This document shows positions 1 to 7,776 of a stretch of 64,000 bases of DNA, one piece after another (within the stretch, counting starts at the first letter, position 1; each line of letters opens with the position of its first letter). The notes below the pieces were generated by a model. It searched no databases and was not told the origin of the DNA. It was given only the letters and a program-made list of their open reading frames with translations. The translations under genes and the position numbers were made by a program. The DNA comes from Mycetocola manganoxydans (GTDB taxonomy: Bacteria > Actinomycetota > Actinomycetes > Actinomycetales > Microbacteriaceae): NCBI RefSeq assembly GCF_003667545.1, contig NZ_RCUV01000002.1:124001-188000 (forward strand), in the 5' to 3' direction.

Positions 1-560
1 TACTCGAGCATCTGGGCAGGCGGGATCAGCCGGAACGGGTAGTGGTGCGTGCGCGACCGGATCGTGCCGATGACCTTGTCTGGCTCGGTCGTGGCGAAGA
101 TGAACTTGATGTGTTCCGGCGGTTCTTCGACGATCTTGAGCAGAGCGTTGAAGCCCTGCGGCGTGACCATGTGGGCCTCGTCGAGGATGAAGATCTTGTA
201 GCGGTCACGGGCCGGGGCGAAGATGGCCCGCTCGCGCAGGTCGCGGGCGTCGTCGACGCCGTTGTGGCTGGCGGCGTCGATCTCGACGACGTCGAGTGAC
301 CCGCTGCCCTCACGGCTGAGTTCGACGCAGCTCGGGCAGACGCCGCAGGGAGTGTCGGTCGGACCCTCGACGCAGTTGAGGCAACGCGCCAGAATGCGGG
401 CGGAGGTGGTCTTGCCGCAGCCGCGCGGCCCGCTGAAGAGGTAGGCGTGGTTCACACGGTTGGTGCGCAGCGCGGTGCGCAGCGGATCGGTCACCTGAGA
501 CTGACCGATCAGCTCGGCAAAGGACTCTGGCCGGTAACGGCGATACAGGGCGGTAACCAC
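1..560 (-). CDS. dnaX: DNA polymerase III subunit gamma/tau, N-terminal part (cut by window edge)
   Basis: Clamp-loader ATPase of the DNA polymerase III holoenzyme. Translating the minus strand from a GTG at 560 gives V-V-T-A-L-Y-R-R-Y-R-P-E, the classic DnaX opening, then Walker A GPRGCGKTT. A four-cysteine zinc module follows (C-L-N-C ... C-G-V-C-P-S-C), then the Walker B/DEAH-like stretch FILDEAHMVT and NALLKIVEEPPEH. The gene runs off the left edge after about 186 codons, so the tau C-terminus is not visible. The GTG at 560 has a GAGGGA directly abutting it, so a start a few codons upstream is possible. Family and role are certain; the exact start is less so. Confidence 0.95.
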   Translation of the reverse strand, partial: MVTALYRRYRPESFAELIGQSQVTDPLRTALRTNRVNHAYLFSGPRGCGKTTSARILARCLNCVEGPTDTPCGVCPSCVELSREGSGSLDVVEIDAASHNGVDDARDLRERAIFAPARDRYKIFILDEAHMVTPQGFNALLKIVEEPPEHIKFIFATTEPDKVIGTIRSRTHHYPFRLIPPAQMLE

Positions 561-623
561 TCCCTCATCGTAGTCGCCGCCGCCGACACCCGGGCCTGGC
601 GGTGGGGATGGGTGCGGCCGGTA

Positions 624-692
624 GCTTCGGGAGGAAAATCGCACTGCTCACCCACGTGGAGCGCCCCACGGACCCGTTTTTCCTCCCCAAGC
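624..692. repeat. Dispersed palindrome family A, copy A1
   Basis: Inverted repeat with left arm GCTTCGGGAGGAAAATCG and right arm CGTTTTTCCTCCCCAAGC around a structured centre. It lies between the divergent dnaX and the gene starting at 792. Related elements sit at 5736-5800, 25078-25144 and 51743-51814. The arms pair with two or three mismatches. No coding role is apparent. Confidence 0.75.
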
Positions 693-791
693 AGCGGCGC
701 AGCCTGTCCACAGAGCCCAGCACCGCCGATCCTTTCCACCGAGTGGGTTCCTCGCGGTTCCAGCGGGGCGCGCGAGAGCATCCTCGAGTCC

Positions 792-1664
792 ATGAACAAC
801 GAATTCCGGCTCCTCGCCGAATGTGGTGGGATCGCCCATTCGTCCACCCTGACCGGCAAAGGAGCCAAGACCGCCAACCTGCAACGGCTGGCAGCGGATG
901 GGCTTTTGCTCCGGCCGAGGCGCGGCTGGTACTCACTCCCGGGAGCCGACGCCCTTGCCGTCCGTGCTGTGTCACTGGGCGGTTTGGTGACGTGCGTCAG
1001 CGCACTACACAAGGCCGGAGTCTGGTGTGTCACCGATTCCCGACTCCACCTCGCCGTGGGCGCCCACACCGGTCATCCACCCCCGCGAAGCGCTGGCATC
1101 GTCACTCACTACTCTCTGCCCGCGACTCGGCTGGTCGGATATCCCCTGGTGCCGGTCGTCGACGCGCTGATCGACCAGTTCGGATGCCAAACCCGCGAGA
1201 ACAGCATTGTCGTACTCGACTCCGCTCTCAACCGCGGGCTCATCAGCAGGTCGGACCTCGGCGACATTCGCTCTCGCATACCCCGCAAGTATCGGCCGGC
1301 CCTGGATTGCGCAGATGGCCGCTGCGAGTCTGGGCTGGAAACCAAGGTCCGGCTGCGCCTCAAGCATCGTCGGCTGCGCCATCAAACCCAGGTACAGATT
1401 CGGGGAGTTGGGCGCGTCGACATCCTGATCGGAGATCGACTGGTCATCGAGACGGATGGGCTCGAGTTCCACACCGGTGAGGCTGCTACCCGGGACCGAG
1501 AACGTGACCTCGCACTTCACCGGCTGGGGTACATCGTTATGCGTCTCACCTACGCGATGGTGATGTTTCGCTGGGACGAGGTACAAGCAGTCATAGACGG
1601 CTACGTGTCGCGGCGTGAGCACCTGTGGACGGCACTGCACGTGCGGGCGGGTTTGGCACGATAG
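792..1664 (+). CDS. AbiEi-antitoxin-like / DUF559 domain protein
   Basis: Protein of 290 aa from the ATG at 792; longer in-frame extensions upstream run through palindrome A1 and are unlikely. The N-terminal part (about residues 1-100) resembles the winged-helix and adjoining region of type IV AbiEi-like antitoxin proteins. The C-terminal third resembles the DUF559/Vsr-like PD-(D/E)XK fold, with RVDILIGDRLVIETDG followed by TRDRERDLALHRLGY. That arrangement (D, then E/D, then a basic helix) is the usual nuclease-fold core. Stand-alone proteins of this architecture are common in Actinobacteria and usually have no toxin partner; none is seen here. Function is unknown. It could be a degenerate DNA-binding or nuclease protein. 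Confidence 0.75.
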   Translation: MNNEFRLLAECGGIAHSSTLTGKGAKTANLQRLAADGLLLRPRRGWYSLPGADALAVRAVSLGGLVTCVSALHKAGVWCVTDSRLHLAVGAHTGHPPPRSAGIVTHYSLPATRLVGYPLVPVVDALIDQFGCQTRENSIVVLDSALNRGLISRSDLGDIRSRIPRKYRPALDCADGRCESGLETKVRLRLKHRRLRHQTQVQIRGVGRVDILIGDRLVIETDGLEFHTGEAATRDRERDLALHRLGYIVMRLTYAMVMFRWDEVQAVIDGYVSRREHLWTALHVRAGLAR

Positions 1665-1806
1665 CGACAGAGCGCCTGAGCGAGCCACGAGTGGCGGCGA
1701 AGTATTTACCGGCGGTTCACCGTGCGGCTTCCCGTCGCTCCTAATCTCACAGACGCGCGGCCCCTTTCGTTCGCAGCAGAACGACCCGCGCTCACTGGAG
1801 GAAACT

Positions 1807-2928
1807 GTGTCCCGATCACGACTAATCTTCGCCGGAACCGCTCTCGCGGCCTCGGCCCTTCTTCTGAGCGGATGCGCGCCGACCCCGGCATCCGGCACCG
1901 GCACGGATGAGATCGATGCCGCCACCGCGACAAGCGTCGCTGACTTCGGTGGACTCGAAGGTCTCGTCGAAGCCGCAGAGGCGGAGGGGGAACTGAATGT
2001 CATTGCCCTTCCCGAGAACTGGGCGAACTACGGCAAGATCATCTCCGCCTTCGAGGAGAAGTACGACATCACCGTGAACTCAGCCGATCCCGACGTATCG
2101 AGCGCCGAGGAAATCACCGCTGCCAAGAACCTCAAGGGCCAGGACACCGCACCCGACGTCTTTGACCTCGGCACCGCCGTCGCCCTAGAGTCAACCGACC
2201 ATTTCGCTCCGTACCAGGTCGAGACCTGGGACGACATCCCTGCTGAGAACAAGGAAGAAACCGGTCTCTGGGTCAATGACTACACCGGCCTGATGTCGAT
2301 CGGTTACAACGAGGACCTCGTCGACGTCCCATCATCACTCGACGACCTGCTCAGCGCAGGATACAAAGGCAAGATCGCCGTCAACGGGGACCCCACACAG
2401 GCGGGTGCGGCATTCGCTGCCGTCGGGTTCGCCGCTATCCAGTCCGGCGGCAGCGTCGACGACTTCCAGCCAGGCATCGACTTCTTCGCCGAACTCAACG
2501 AGGCAGGCAACTTCCTGCCCCTCGATCCGACGCCAGCAACGATCGCTTCGGGGGAAACCGCGGTCGTCTTCGACTGGAGCTACAACAATCTGGCTGAGGG
2601 AAAGAACGTTCCCAGCTGGAAGACGGTCGTCCTCGACGGGCCTGCATACGGCGCGTATTACAACCAGGCCGTGAACGCAGACGCTCCAAACCCGGCTGCT
2701 GCCCGACTGTGGCAGGAGTTCATTTTCAGCGACGAGGCGCAGAACCTCTATCTCGAGGCGGGCGCCTACCCCGTGCGTCTCGCGGTGATGGAGGAGGCTG
2801 GCACCGTCGACGAGGCCGCATCGAAATCTGCCGGCAGCGCGCCGGACGAGCTTTTGTCCCCCGATACTGCACAGACGGATGCCGCAAACGCTCTCCTCGC
2901 AGAGCAGTGGGCAGCACTAGTCGGGTAG
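1807..2928 (+). CDS. ABC transporter substrate-binding lipoprotein (spermidine/putrescine or Fe(III) type)
   Basis: Binding protein of 373 aa starting at GTG 1807, with GGAGG five bases upstream. The N-terminus is a lipoprotein signal peptide with lipobox LLLSGC about 27 residues in, so it is anchored outside the membrane. The mature part (PENWANYGKIISAFEEKY ... GYNEDLVDVPSS) is typical of the AfuA/PotD-like cluster (COG1840/COG0687). It heads an operon with two permeases and an ATPase. The substrate cannot be read from sequence; polyamine, iron chelate, phosphonate or a sugar-phosphate are all possible. The 142-bp leader holds only a short GCCAC/GTGGC hairpin and no recognisable riboswitch. 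Confidence 0.88.
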   Translation: MSRSRLIFAGTALAASALLLSGCAPTPASGTGTDEIDAATATSVADFGGLEGLVEAAEAEGELNVIALPENWANYGKIISAFEEKYDITVNSADPDVSSAEEITAAKNLKGQDTAPDVFDLGTAVALESTDHFAPYQVETWDDIPAENKEETGLWVNDYTGLMSIGYNEDLVDVPSSLDDLLSAGYKGKIAVNGDPTQAGAAFAAVGFAAIQSGGSVDDFQPGIDFFAELNEAGNFLPLDPTPATIASGETAVVFDWSYNNLAEGKNVPSWKTVVLDGPAYGAYYNQAVNADAPNPAAARLWQEFIFSDEAQNLYLEAGAYPVRLAVMEEAGTVDEAASKSAGSAPDELLSPDTAQTDAANALLAEQWAALVG

Positions 2929-2941
2929 TCCCACCCACATC

Positions 2942-2973
2942 GAACGCGCCGGGGCGACGGTCCCGGCGCGTTC
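2942..2973 (+). terminator. Intra-operon hairpin after the binding-protein gene
   Basis: Perfect 12-bp stem GAACGCGCCGGG / CCCGGCGCGTTC with an 8-nt loop and no following T-run. It lies between the binding-protein gene and the first permease. It more likely protects the 3' end of the binding-protein mRNA or attenuates readthrough than stops transcription fully, which is common in ABC operons. Confidence 0.7.
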
Positions 2974-3007
2974 CTGTCCGCCGGGAAACCGGCCGGAGGC
3001 ATTCGTC

Positions 3008-3844
3008 ATGAAATACCTCGGCCTTGCGCCGTTCGCCCTCTACGTTCTCCTCATGCTCGTCGTTCCCGTCATTCTCGCTGTCGCGACAGGCTTCACAGAC
3101 GGCGACGGCGGATTCACCCTCGACAACATCACCGCGTTGGCAGATCCGGTGATCGTCAGCACCTTCGGCAACTCGTTCGCTCTCTCGGGCATCACCGCGG
3201 TCGTCGGCGCAACCCTGGGGGCACTGGTCTGCTACGCGCTGAGTGGCCTTGCGCCAGGCAGCCGGATTCGTATCGCCGTCGACGCAGTCTGCGGGGTCCT
3301 CGCCCAGTTCGGAGGCGTGATGCTCGCATTTGCGTTCATCGCAACCATCGGCATTCAGGGTATCGTTACCCTCATCCTCCGCGATCGCCTCGGTGTCGAT
3401 ATCTTCGCCGACGGAGTCTGGCTGTATCAGGTGCCCGGGTTGATCCTGCCCTACCTCTACTTTCAAGTGCCGCTCATGGTGATCACGTTTCTTCCCGCCG
3501 TGGACGGCCTCAAGGTGCAGTGGTCCGAAGCGAACGCGACCCTCGGGGGCAGCCGGCTGACCTTCTGGACGCGCATTGCCGGCCCGATTCTGGCTCCGTC
3601 GTTCCTGGGCGGACTGGTCCTGCTCTTCGCCAATGCGTTCTCGTCGTACGCCACGGCTGCCGCTCTGATCAGCCAGGGCGCTCAGATCGTGCCCTTGCAG
3701 ATCCGCGGAGCGCTCATCAGCGAGACCGTCCTTGGCCGCGAAAATCTGGCCGGGACGCTCGCGCTCGGCATGATCGTCGTCATGGTGGTTCTCATGGGTG
3801 CATATTCTGCCCTGGCCCGTAAAACCGAGCGGTGGCAGCGTTGA
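3008..3844 (+). CDS. ABC transporter permease (PotB-like)
   Basis: Inner-membrane permease of 278 aa. GGAGG at 2995-2999 lies eight bases before the ATG. Six hydrophobic segments are visible, starting right at the N-terminus (LAPFALYVLLMLVVPVIL). The EAA-loop signature SEANATLGGS near residue 178 contacts the ATPase. It forms a heterodimer with the next permease. The stop overlaps the start region of that gene, indicating translational coupling. Confidence 0.9.
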   Translation: MKYLGLAPFALYVLLMLVVPVILAVATGFTDGDGGFTLDNITALADPVIVSTFGNSFALSGITAVVGATLGALVCYALSGLAPGSRIRIAVDAVCGVLAQFGGVMLAFAFIATIGIQGIVTLILRDRLGVDIFADGVWLYQVPGLILPYLYFQVPLMVITFLPAVDGLKVQWSEANATLGGSRLTFWTRIAGPILAPSFLGGLVLLFANAFSSYATAAALISQGAQIVPLQIRGALISETVLGRENLAGTLALGMIVVMVVLMGAYSALARKTERWQR

Positions 3845-4653
3845 CAGCGCCACGGATCGGGGGAAAACCCAGCCGTTGGACCACCACCACCATCCTCGGC
3901 ATTGTTGGCGTCATCTTCGCCATCCCACTGGTTTCGATGGCCGAATTCACTCTCCGCAGCACCGGCGGCGGCTACGGTTTCGAGCATTGGCTCGCGCTCA
4001 TCGATCCCGAGAATGAGCGACGATATCGGATGCTGTGGGCCGGCATCCGCAATTCACTTCTCCTCGCTCCCTCCACCGTTGCGCTCATGCTTGTGCTTCT
4101 GGTGCCGACGATGATCCTCGTACAATTGCGGTTCCCGCGGCTGCGGCGTCTTCTTGAACTGATTTGCCTGTTGCCCATCACCGTTCCCGCTATCGCCCTC
4201 GTCGTCGGGCTAGCGCCCGTGTACTCGGTGATTTCCGGGGTGTTCGGCAGCAGCGCGTGGACGCTTGCGTTCGCGTACGGCATCCTCGTATTGCCGTTCG
4301 CGTACCGTGCCGTCCAGTCGAACCTGCAGGCGATCGATCTCGTCACCCTCACTGAAGCGGCACGGACCCTCGGGGCCTCCTGGCCAACCGTGATCATCCG
4401 GGTGATTGTGCCTGCCCTTCGCACGGGATTGCTTGCGGCGTCGGTCATCAGCATTGCCGTGGTACTCGGTGAGTACACGCTCGCGTCGCTACTCAACCGG
4501 CAGAACCTGCAGACCGCGCTCGTTCAAGTGTCGAAAAGTGACCCGTACACGGCTGTCATCCTCTCCCTCCTTTCCCTCCTCTTCGCTTTCGCCCTCCTCG
4601 CCGTTATCGGCCGGGTGGGTGCCGGCCGCCCGCAGAACAGGACCACATCATGA
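3832..4653 (+). CDS. ABC transporter permease (PotC-like)
   Basis: Second permease of the same importer, 273 aa from GTG 3832, overlapping the upstream gene by 13 bases. A TTG at 3841, overlapping that gene's TGA, is an alternative start with a similarly weak ribosome site. Membrane spans and the EAA-loop motif TEAARTLGAS are present. Its last codon overlaps the start of the ATPase gene, so all three membrane-complex genes are coupled. Confidence 0.88.
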   Translation: MAALTAPRIGGKPSRWTTTTILGIVGVIFAIPLVSMAEFTLRSTGGGYGFEHWLALIDPENERRYRMLWAGIRNSLLLAPSTVALMLVLLVPTMILVQLRFPRLRRLLELICLLPITVPAIALVVGLAPVYSVISGVFGSSAWTLAFAYGILVLPFAYRAVQSNLQAIDLVTLTEAARTLGASWPTVIIRVIVPALRTGLLAASVISIAVVLGEYTLASLLNRQNLQTALVQVSKSDPYTAVILSLLSLLFAFALLAVIGRVGAGRPQNRTTS

Positions 4654-5726
4654 CGTCGATGAGCGCAGCATCCGCCCTCGCCCGCCCCGGCACAGCCGTC
4701 GAATTCGCTTCCGTTGTCAAGCAGTACGGCGAGCACCGTGCGTTGGACGAACTCGAGCTGAACATCGAACCCGGTGAGTTCGTCGCCCTGCTGGGCCCCA
4801 GCGGTTGTGGCAAGACGACGGCACTGCGTGCGCTGGCCGGTCTGGAGACGGTCTCATCCGGCACGGTGTCAGTCGATGGCAATGACATCTCACGCATTCC
4901 GGTCAACCGCCGCGATATGGGCATGGTGTTCCAGTCCTATTCGCTCTTTCCGCACATGACGGTCACGGACAATGTGGAGTTCGGCCTCCGGATGCGACGA
5001 ATCCAGGTCACCGAGCGACGCCGCCTCGCCGCTGAATCCCTCGAGTTGGTTGGACTCGGCGCACTCGGTGGTCGCTTCGCCCACCAGTTATCGGGCGGGC
5101 AGCAACAGCGGGTGGCTCTTGCGCGTGCACTGGTCACCCGGCCGGGCGTCCTTTTGCTCGACGAACCGCTTTCTGCTCTCGACGCGAAGGTGCGCGTGCA
5201 GCTGAGGGACGAGATTCGCCGCATTCAGCAGGAACTGGGTATCACCACCCTGTTCGTCACGCACGACCAGGATGAAGCTCTCGCCGTCGCCGATCGTGTC
5301 GCCGTCATGCGGGCGGGCCGGATCGAACAGATCGGGACGCCGGAGCAGCTCTACTCGCAACCGGCAACAACGTTCGTCGCCGATTTCGTCGGGCAGAGCA
5401 ACCAGCTGGAGGGAATCGCATCCGAAGGTGTCGTGCAGGTACTCGGGCAGAGACTTCCGACAAGGGACCCTGCCGAGGGGCATGTGCTCTGCTTCCTCCG
5501 CCCGGAGGACATCACGGTCCGACCGGCAAACGGATCGGGACTCGGTACTGTCGCAAGCTCCAGTTTCCACGGCAGTTTCCGCCGCACCACTGTGCTCGTT
5601 GAAGGGCGGGCGGTCGTCACGCAGCACCCGGCATCACAGTCGTACGGTGTCGGCACCGATGTTGACCTGGTGGTGTCGGCAACTGAGGTCACCGTATCGG
5701 CGTTTCCGGCACCGAACGCACGCTAG
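4650..5726 (+). CDS. ABC transporter ATP-binding protein with TOBE domain
   Basis: ATPase of 358 aa energising the importer encoded just upstream; the ATGA overlap at 4650-4653 gives coupling. Walker A GPSGCGKTT is near residue 49, the Q-loop VFQSYSLFPHMT near 92, signature LSGGQQQRV near 145, Walker B LLLDEPLSALD near 169 and switch VTHDQ near 202. The C-terminal 110 residues form a TOBE-like domain (VADFVGQSNQLEG ... CFLRPEDITVRP), as in PotA/FbpC proteins. Substrate identity is not determined by this subunit. ATG 4659 is an alternative start. Confidence 0.93.
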   Translation: MTSMSAASALARPGTAVEFASVVKQYGEHRALDELELNIEPGEFVALLGPSGCGKTTALRALAGLETVSSGTVSVDGNDISRIPVNRRDMGMVFQSYSLFPHMTVTDNVEFGLRMRRIQVTERRRLAAESLELVGLGALGGRFAHQLSGGQQQRVALARALVTRPGVLLLDEPLSALDAKVRVQLRDEIRRIQQELGITTLFVTHDQDEALAVADRVAVMRAGRIEQIGTPEQLYSQPATTFVADFVGQSNQLEGIASEGVVQVLGQRLPTRDPAEGHVLCFLRPEDITVRPANGSGLGTVASSSFHGSFRRTTVLVEGRAVVTQHPASQSYGVGTDVDLVVSATEVTVSAFPAPNAR

Positions 5727-5735
5727 ACAGACGGT

Positions 5736-5800
5736 TTCGGGAGGAAAATCGTGGGGTTGGTCCACAGTGAACCCTCGAACTCAACGATTTTCCTCCCGAA
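5736..5800. repeat. Dispersed palindrome family A, copy A2 (likely bidirectional terminator)
   Basis: Perfect 17-bp arms, TTCGGGAGGAAAATCGT at 5736-5752 and its complement at 5784-5800, around a 31-nt centre containing GGGGTTGGTCCAC. It sits exactly between two convergent genes ending at 5726 and 5818, so it may end both transcripts. Confidence 0.85.
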
Positions 5801-5817
5801 TGCACAACGCGAGCGGT

Positions 5818-7065
5818 TCAGACCGGCACAGCCTGCCCGCGGGCCGCATCGAGCCCCTCCCAGCGGCTGCCGAACAACGGCGTCAGCGTCAGCACCGCGT
5901 AGAGAACCGCACATCCGAGCAGCGTCGGCCCCAACCCGATTGCTGCGACGGCCGCCCCCGCCGCGAAACTTCCCAGCGGCATCGCCGCAGCAACCCCCGC
6001 CGTCGTGACACCGAAAACCCGCGCACGCATCGGCTCAGGCGTGAGCCCGTACATCGCGGTCGAGAGCATCGGGTTGATCGCCCCTGCCGCGAGCCCGGAC
6101 AGCGCGAACACCACGAGAAGAACGGGCACCGGCATCCCGAGGAACATCGCCAGGTACGGCGGCATCCCCGCGAAGAAGAACGACCAGACGAACATCGCCC
6201 GTCCGGCCAGCCGGTGCCCCCACACCGCGAACAACGCCGACCCGGCGAGCGCCCCACCCGCGAAGCAGCCGACCATGAACCCGAGCAGTGCCCCTGACTC
6301 CGAGTTCCCGGCCGCATAGATCGGCTTGAGCACCGTGAGCCCGGCGACGTCGATCGCATTGGTCAGCATCACGAGCAGCACGACGCTCCGCAACAGCGGC
6401 TGCTTCACGAGAAAACGGATGCCGTCGGCCAACTCCTTCAGGTATGGCTCGTTCTCGACCCGCAACGGCCGGGCGACATCGCGCGGAATGCACACCACCA
6501 CGAGAAGAGCAGACACGGCAAACGTCACAGCGTTGACGAACAGCGAGTTTGTCGCCCCGACGAGTGCGACGAGAATGCCTGCGGTCGCCGCGCCGAGCAT
6601 CGACGCGGTGCGCTGCACCGCAGACTGCGCGCCGGCCGCCCGCGCCAGAGCCACCCCACCGCGCTCGGCGAGTTCCGGAAGCAGCACGGTTTTCGCTGTG
6701 TCACCCGGGGTGTCGAGAAGCCCGCTCAGGAACACAAGCAGCAGCAGGAGCCAGAACGGCAACCCGCCGGTCAACGCGAACACGGGGATCAGCAGCACGG
6801 TGGCGCCGCTCGCAAGATCAGCGAGGATGCTCGCGCTCCGGTACCCGAAACGGTCGATCACGGCACCACCGAGAGCCCCACCGATGATCAGCGGCACCGT
6901 CGCGAACACTCCGGCGACACCGGTGGCAAGCGGTGACCCGGTCGTCGCCAGCACGTAGAGCGGCACTGCGACCATGGTGATGGCGTTGCCCGCTTTCGAC
7001 ACGAGCCCAGCGGCGAGCAGCCCGATCAGCGGGAGCCGCGACGTCGCGACAGTGCTGCTCGTCAC
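5818..7065 (-). CDS. MFS transporter (drug-efflux type)
   Basis: Major facilitator protein of 415 aa with about 12 hydrophobic segments. The start GTG 7065 overlaps the TGA of the upstream regulator gene (GTGA), so the two are translationally coupled. The sequence resembles MFS_3/enterobactin-exporter-like efflux proteins (KAGNAITMVAVPLYVLATTG at the first helix, GGAVIDRFGYR in loop 2-3). Cargo is unknown. Co-transcription with an ArsR-type repressor suggests induction by its substrate or a related small molecule. Confidence 0.88.
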   Translation of the reverse strand: MTSSTVATSRLPLIGLLAAGLVSKAGNAITMVAVPLYVLATTGSPLATGVAGVFATVPLIIGGALGGAVIDRFGYRSASILADLASGATVLLIPVFALTGGLPFWLLLLLVFLSGLLDTPGDTAKTVLLPELAERGGVALARAAGAQSAVQRTASMLGAATAGILVALVGATNSLFVNAVTFAVSALLVVVCIPRDVARPLRVENEPYLKELADGIRFLVKQPLLRSVVLLVMLTNAIDVAGLTVLKPIYAAGNSESGALLGFMVGCFAGGALAGSALFAVWGHRLAGRAMFVWSFFFAGMPPYLAMFLGMPVPVLLVVFALSGLAAGAINPMLSTAMYGLTPEPMRARVFGVTTAGVAAAMPLGSFAAGAAVAAIGLGPTLLGCAVLYAVLTLTPLFGSRWEGLDAARGQAVPV

Positions 7066-7712
7066 CGGGATACCTCAGGGGATGCCACGTCGTCGGCCGC
7101 GCGGGAGGCACCGGCCCCGGCACCAATGGACCGCGGTCGCACGAATGCGCTGTACATCAGCCGGGACGGGCGGGCGCTCGGCTCCCCCGGCCTGCTGCGC
7201 GACTCCCAGCGCTGGGCGAGTTCCTCGAGTTCGTCCGACAGTTCCCGGAGCTCGTCCGGGGTGAGGAAGGTGACGCTGTCACCGCTCGTCGCACCGGCCA
7301 CCCATTCCGGCGCCAGTGTCGGTTCGAGGTCGATGTACTCGGCCAGCTCCGAACTCTGCGCCTGCAGGAACGTGTGCCGCATCGCAACGCTCGCAATTCG
7401 CGTGGACGGGTCCTCGTTCAGTTTCGACGGCTCATATCGCGTGTGCGATTCGGCCGCCGCCCACCAGCGTTCACGGGCATCCCTGGCGTGTTCGGGCGCT
7501 CCAGCCACAAATCCGGCTCGTGCCAGAACGCCGACGTGGTAACTGATGGAGCCGGGGGCCTCGTCGAAGACCTCGGCGAGCATGCCGACCGATTGAGGCC
7601 CGGACACCCGCAGTTCGCCGAGAAGCTTCACCCGCAGCGGATGCGCGAGGGCGCGCATCGCTGTGGGATCGGTGAGCGCGTGAACGGGGCGTTTGGGAGC
7701 GGCCATACCCAC
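7062..7712 (-). CDS. ArsR/HTH_20-type winged-helix transcriptional regulator
   Basis: DNA-binding protein of about 216 aa. The winged-helix core is at residues 15-85 (ALAHPLRVKLLGELR ... GSISYHVGVLARAGFV), typical of ArsR-like regulators with an extended C-terminal region. GTG 7712 and ATG 7706 are both possible starts. No metal-binding cysteine pair (C-V-C) is present, so metal sensing is unlikely. It is cotranscribed with the MFS gene and probably represses the pair through the palindrome at 7723-7738. Confidence 0.85.
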   Translation of the reverse strand: MGMAAPKRPVHALTDPTAMRALAHPLRVKLLGELRVSGPQSVGMLAEVFDEAPGSISYHVGVLARAGFVAGAPEHARDARERWWAAAESHTRYEPSKLNEDPSTRIASVAMRHTFLQAQSSELAEYIDLEPTLAPEWVAGATSGDSVTFLTPDELRELSDELEELAQRWESRSRPGEPSARPSRLMYSAFVRPRSIGAGAGASRAADDVASPEVSR

Positions 7713-7717
7713 AGACT

Positions 7718-7745
7718 AATTCCACAAGAACTCTTGTGCAATAGT
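7718..7745 (-). promoter_or_regulatory. Promoter and operator of the regulator-MFS operon
   Basis: On the minus strand, TTGCAC and TAGTCT are separated by 17 bases. The spacer holds the inverted repeat CACAAGA-AC-TCTTGTG (7723-7738). The -10 lies only a few bases from the start codon, so the mRNA is probably leaderless or nearly so. A repressor on this palindrome would block RNA polymerase, consistent with autoregulation. Confidence 0.7.
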
Positions 7746-7776
7746 CGTTGTGAAAAGACGGATGCTGCGGGGAGCG

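Noticed and set aside
447-791. N-terminal extension of the DUF559-type gene
   Set aside because: The extension runs across the dnaX start and palindrome A1 and has no family-like sequence; ATG 792 gives a normal-length protein.
1665-1806. Possible riboswitch in the leader of the first ABC operon
   Set aside because: Only a short GCCAC/GTGGC hairpin is evident; none of the conserved cores of TPP, cobalamin, glycine, SAM or ydaO/c-di-AMP types could be found.
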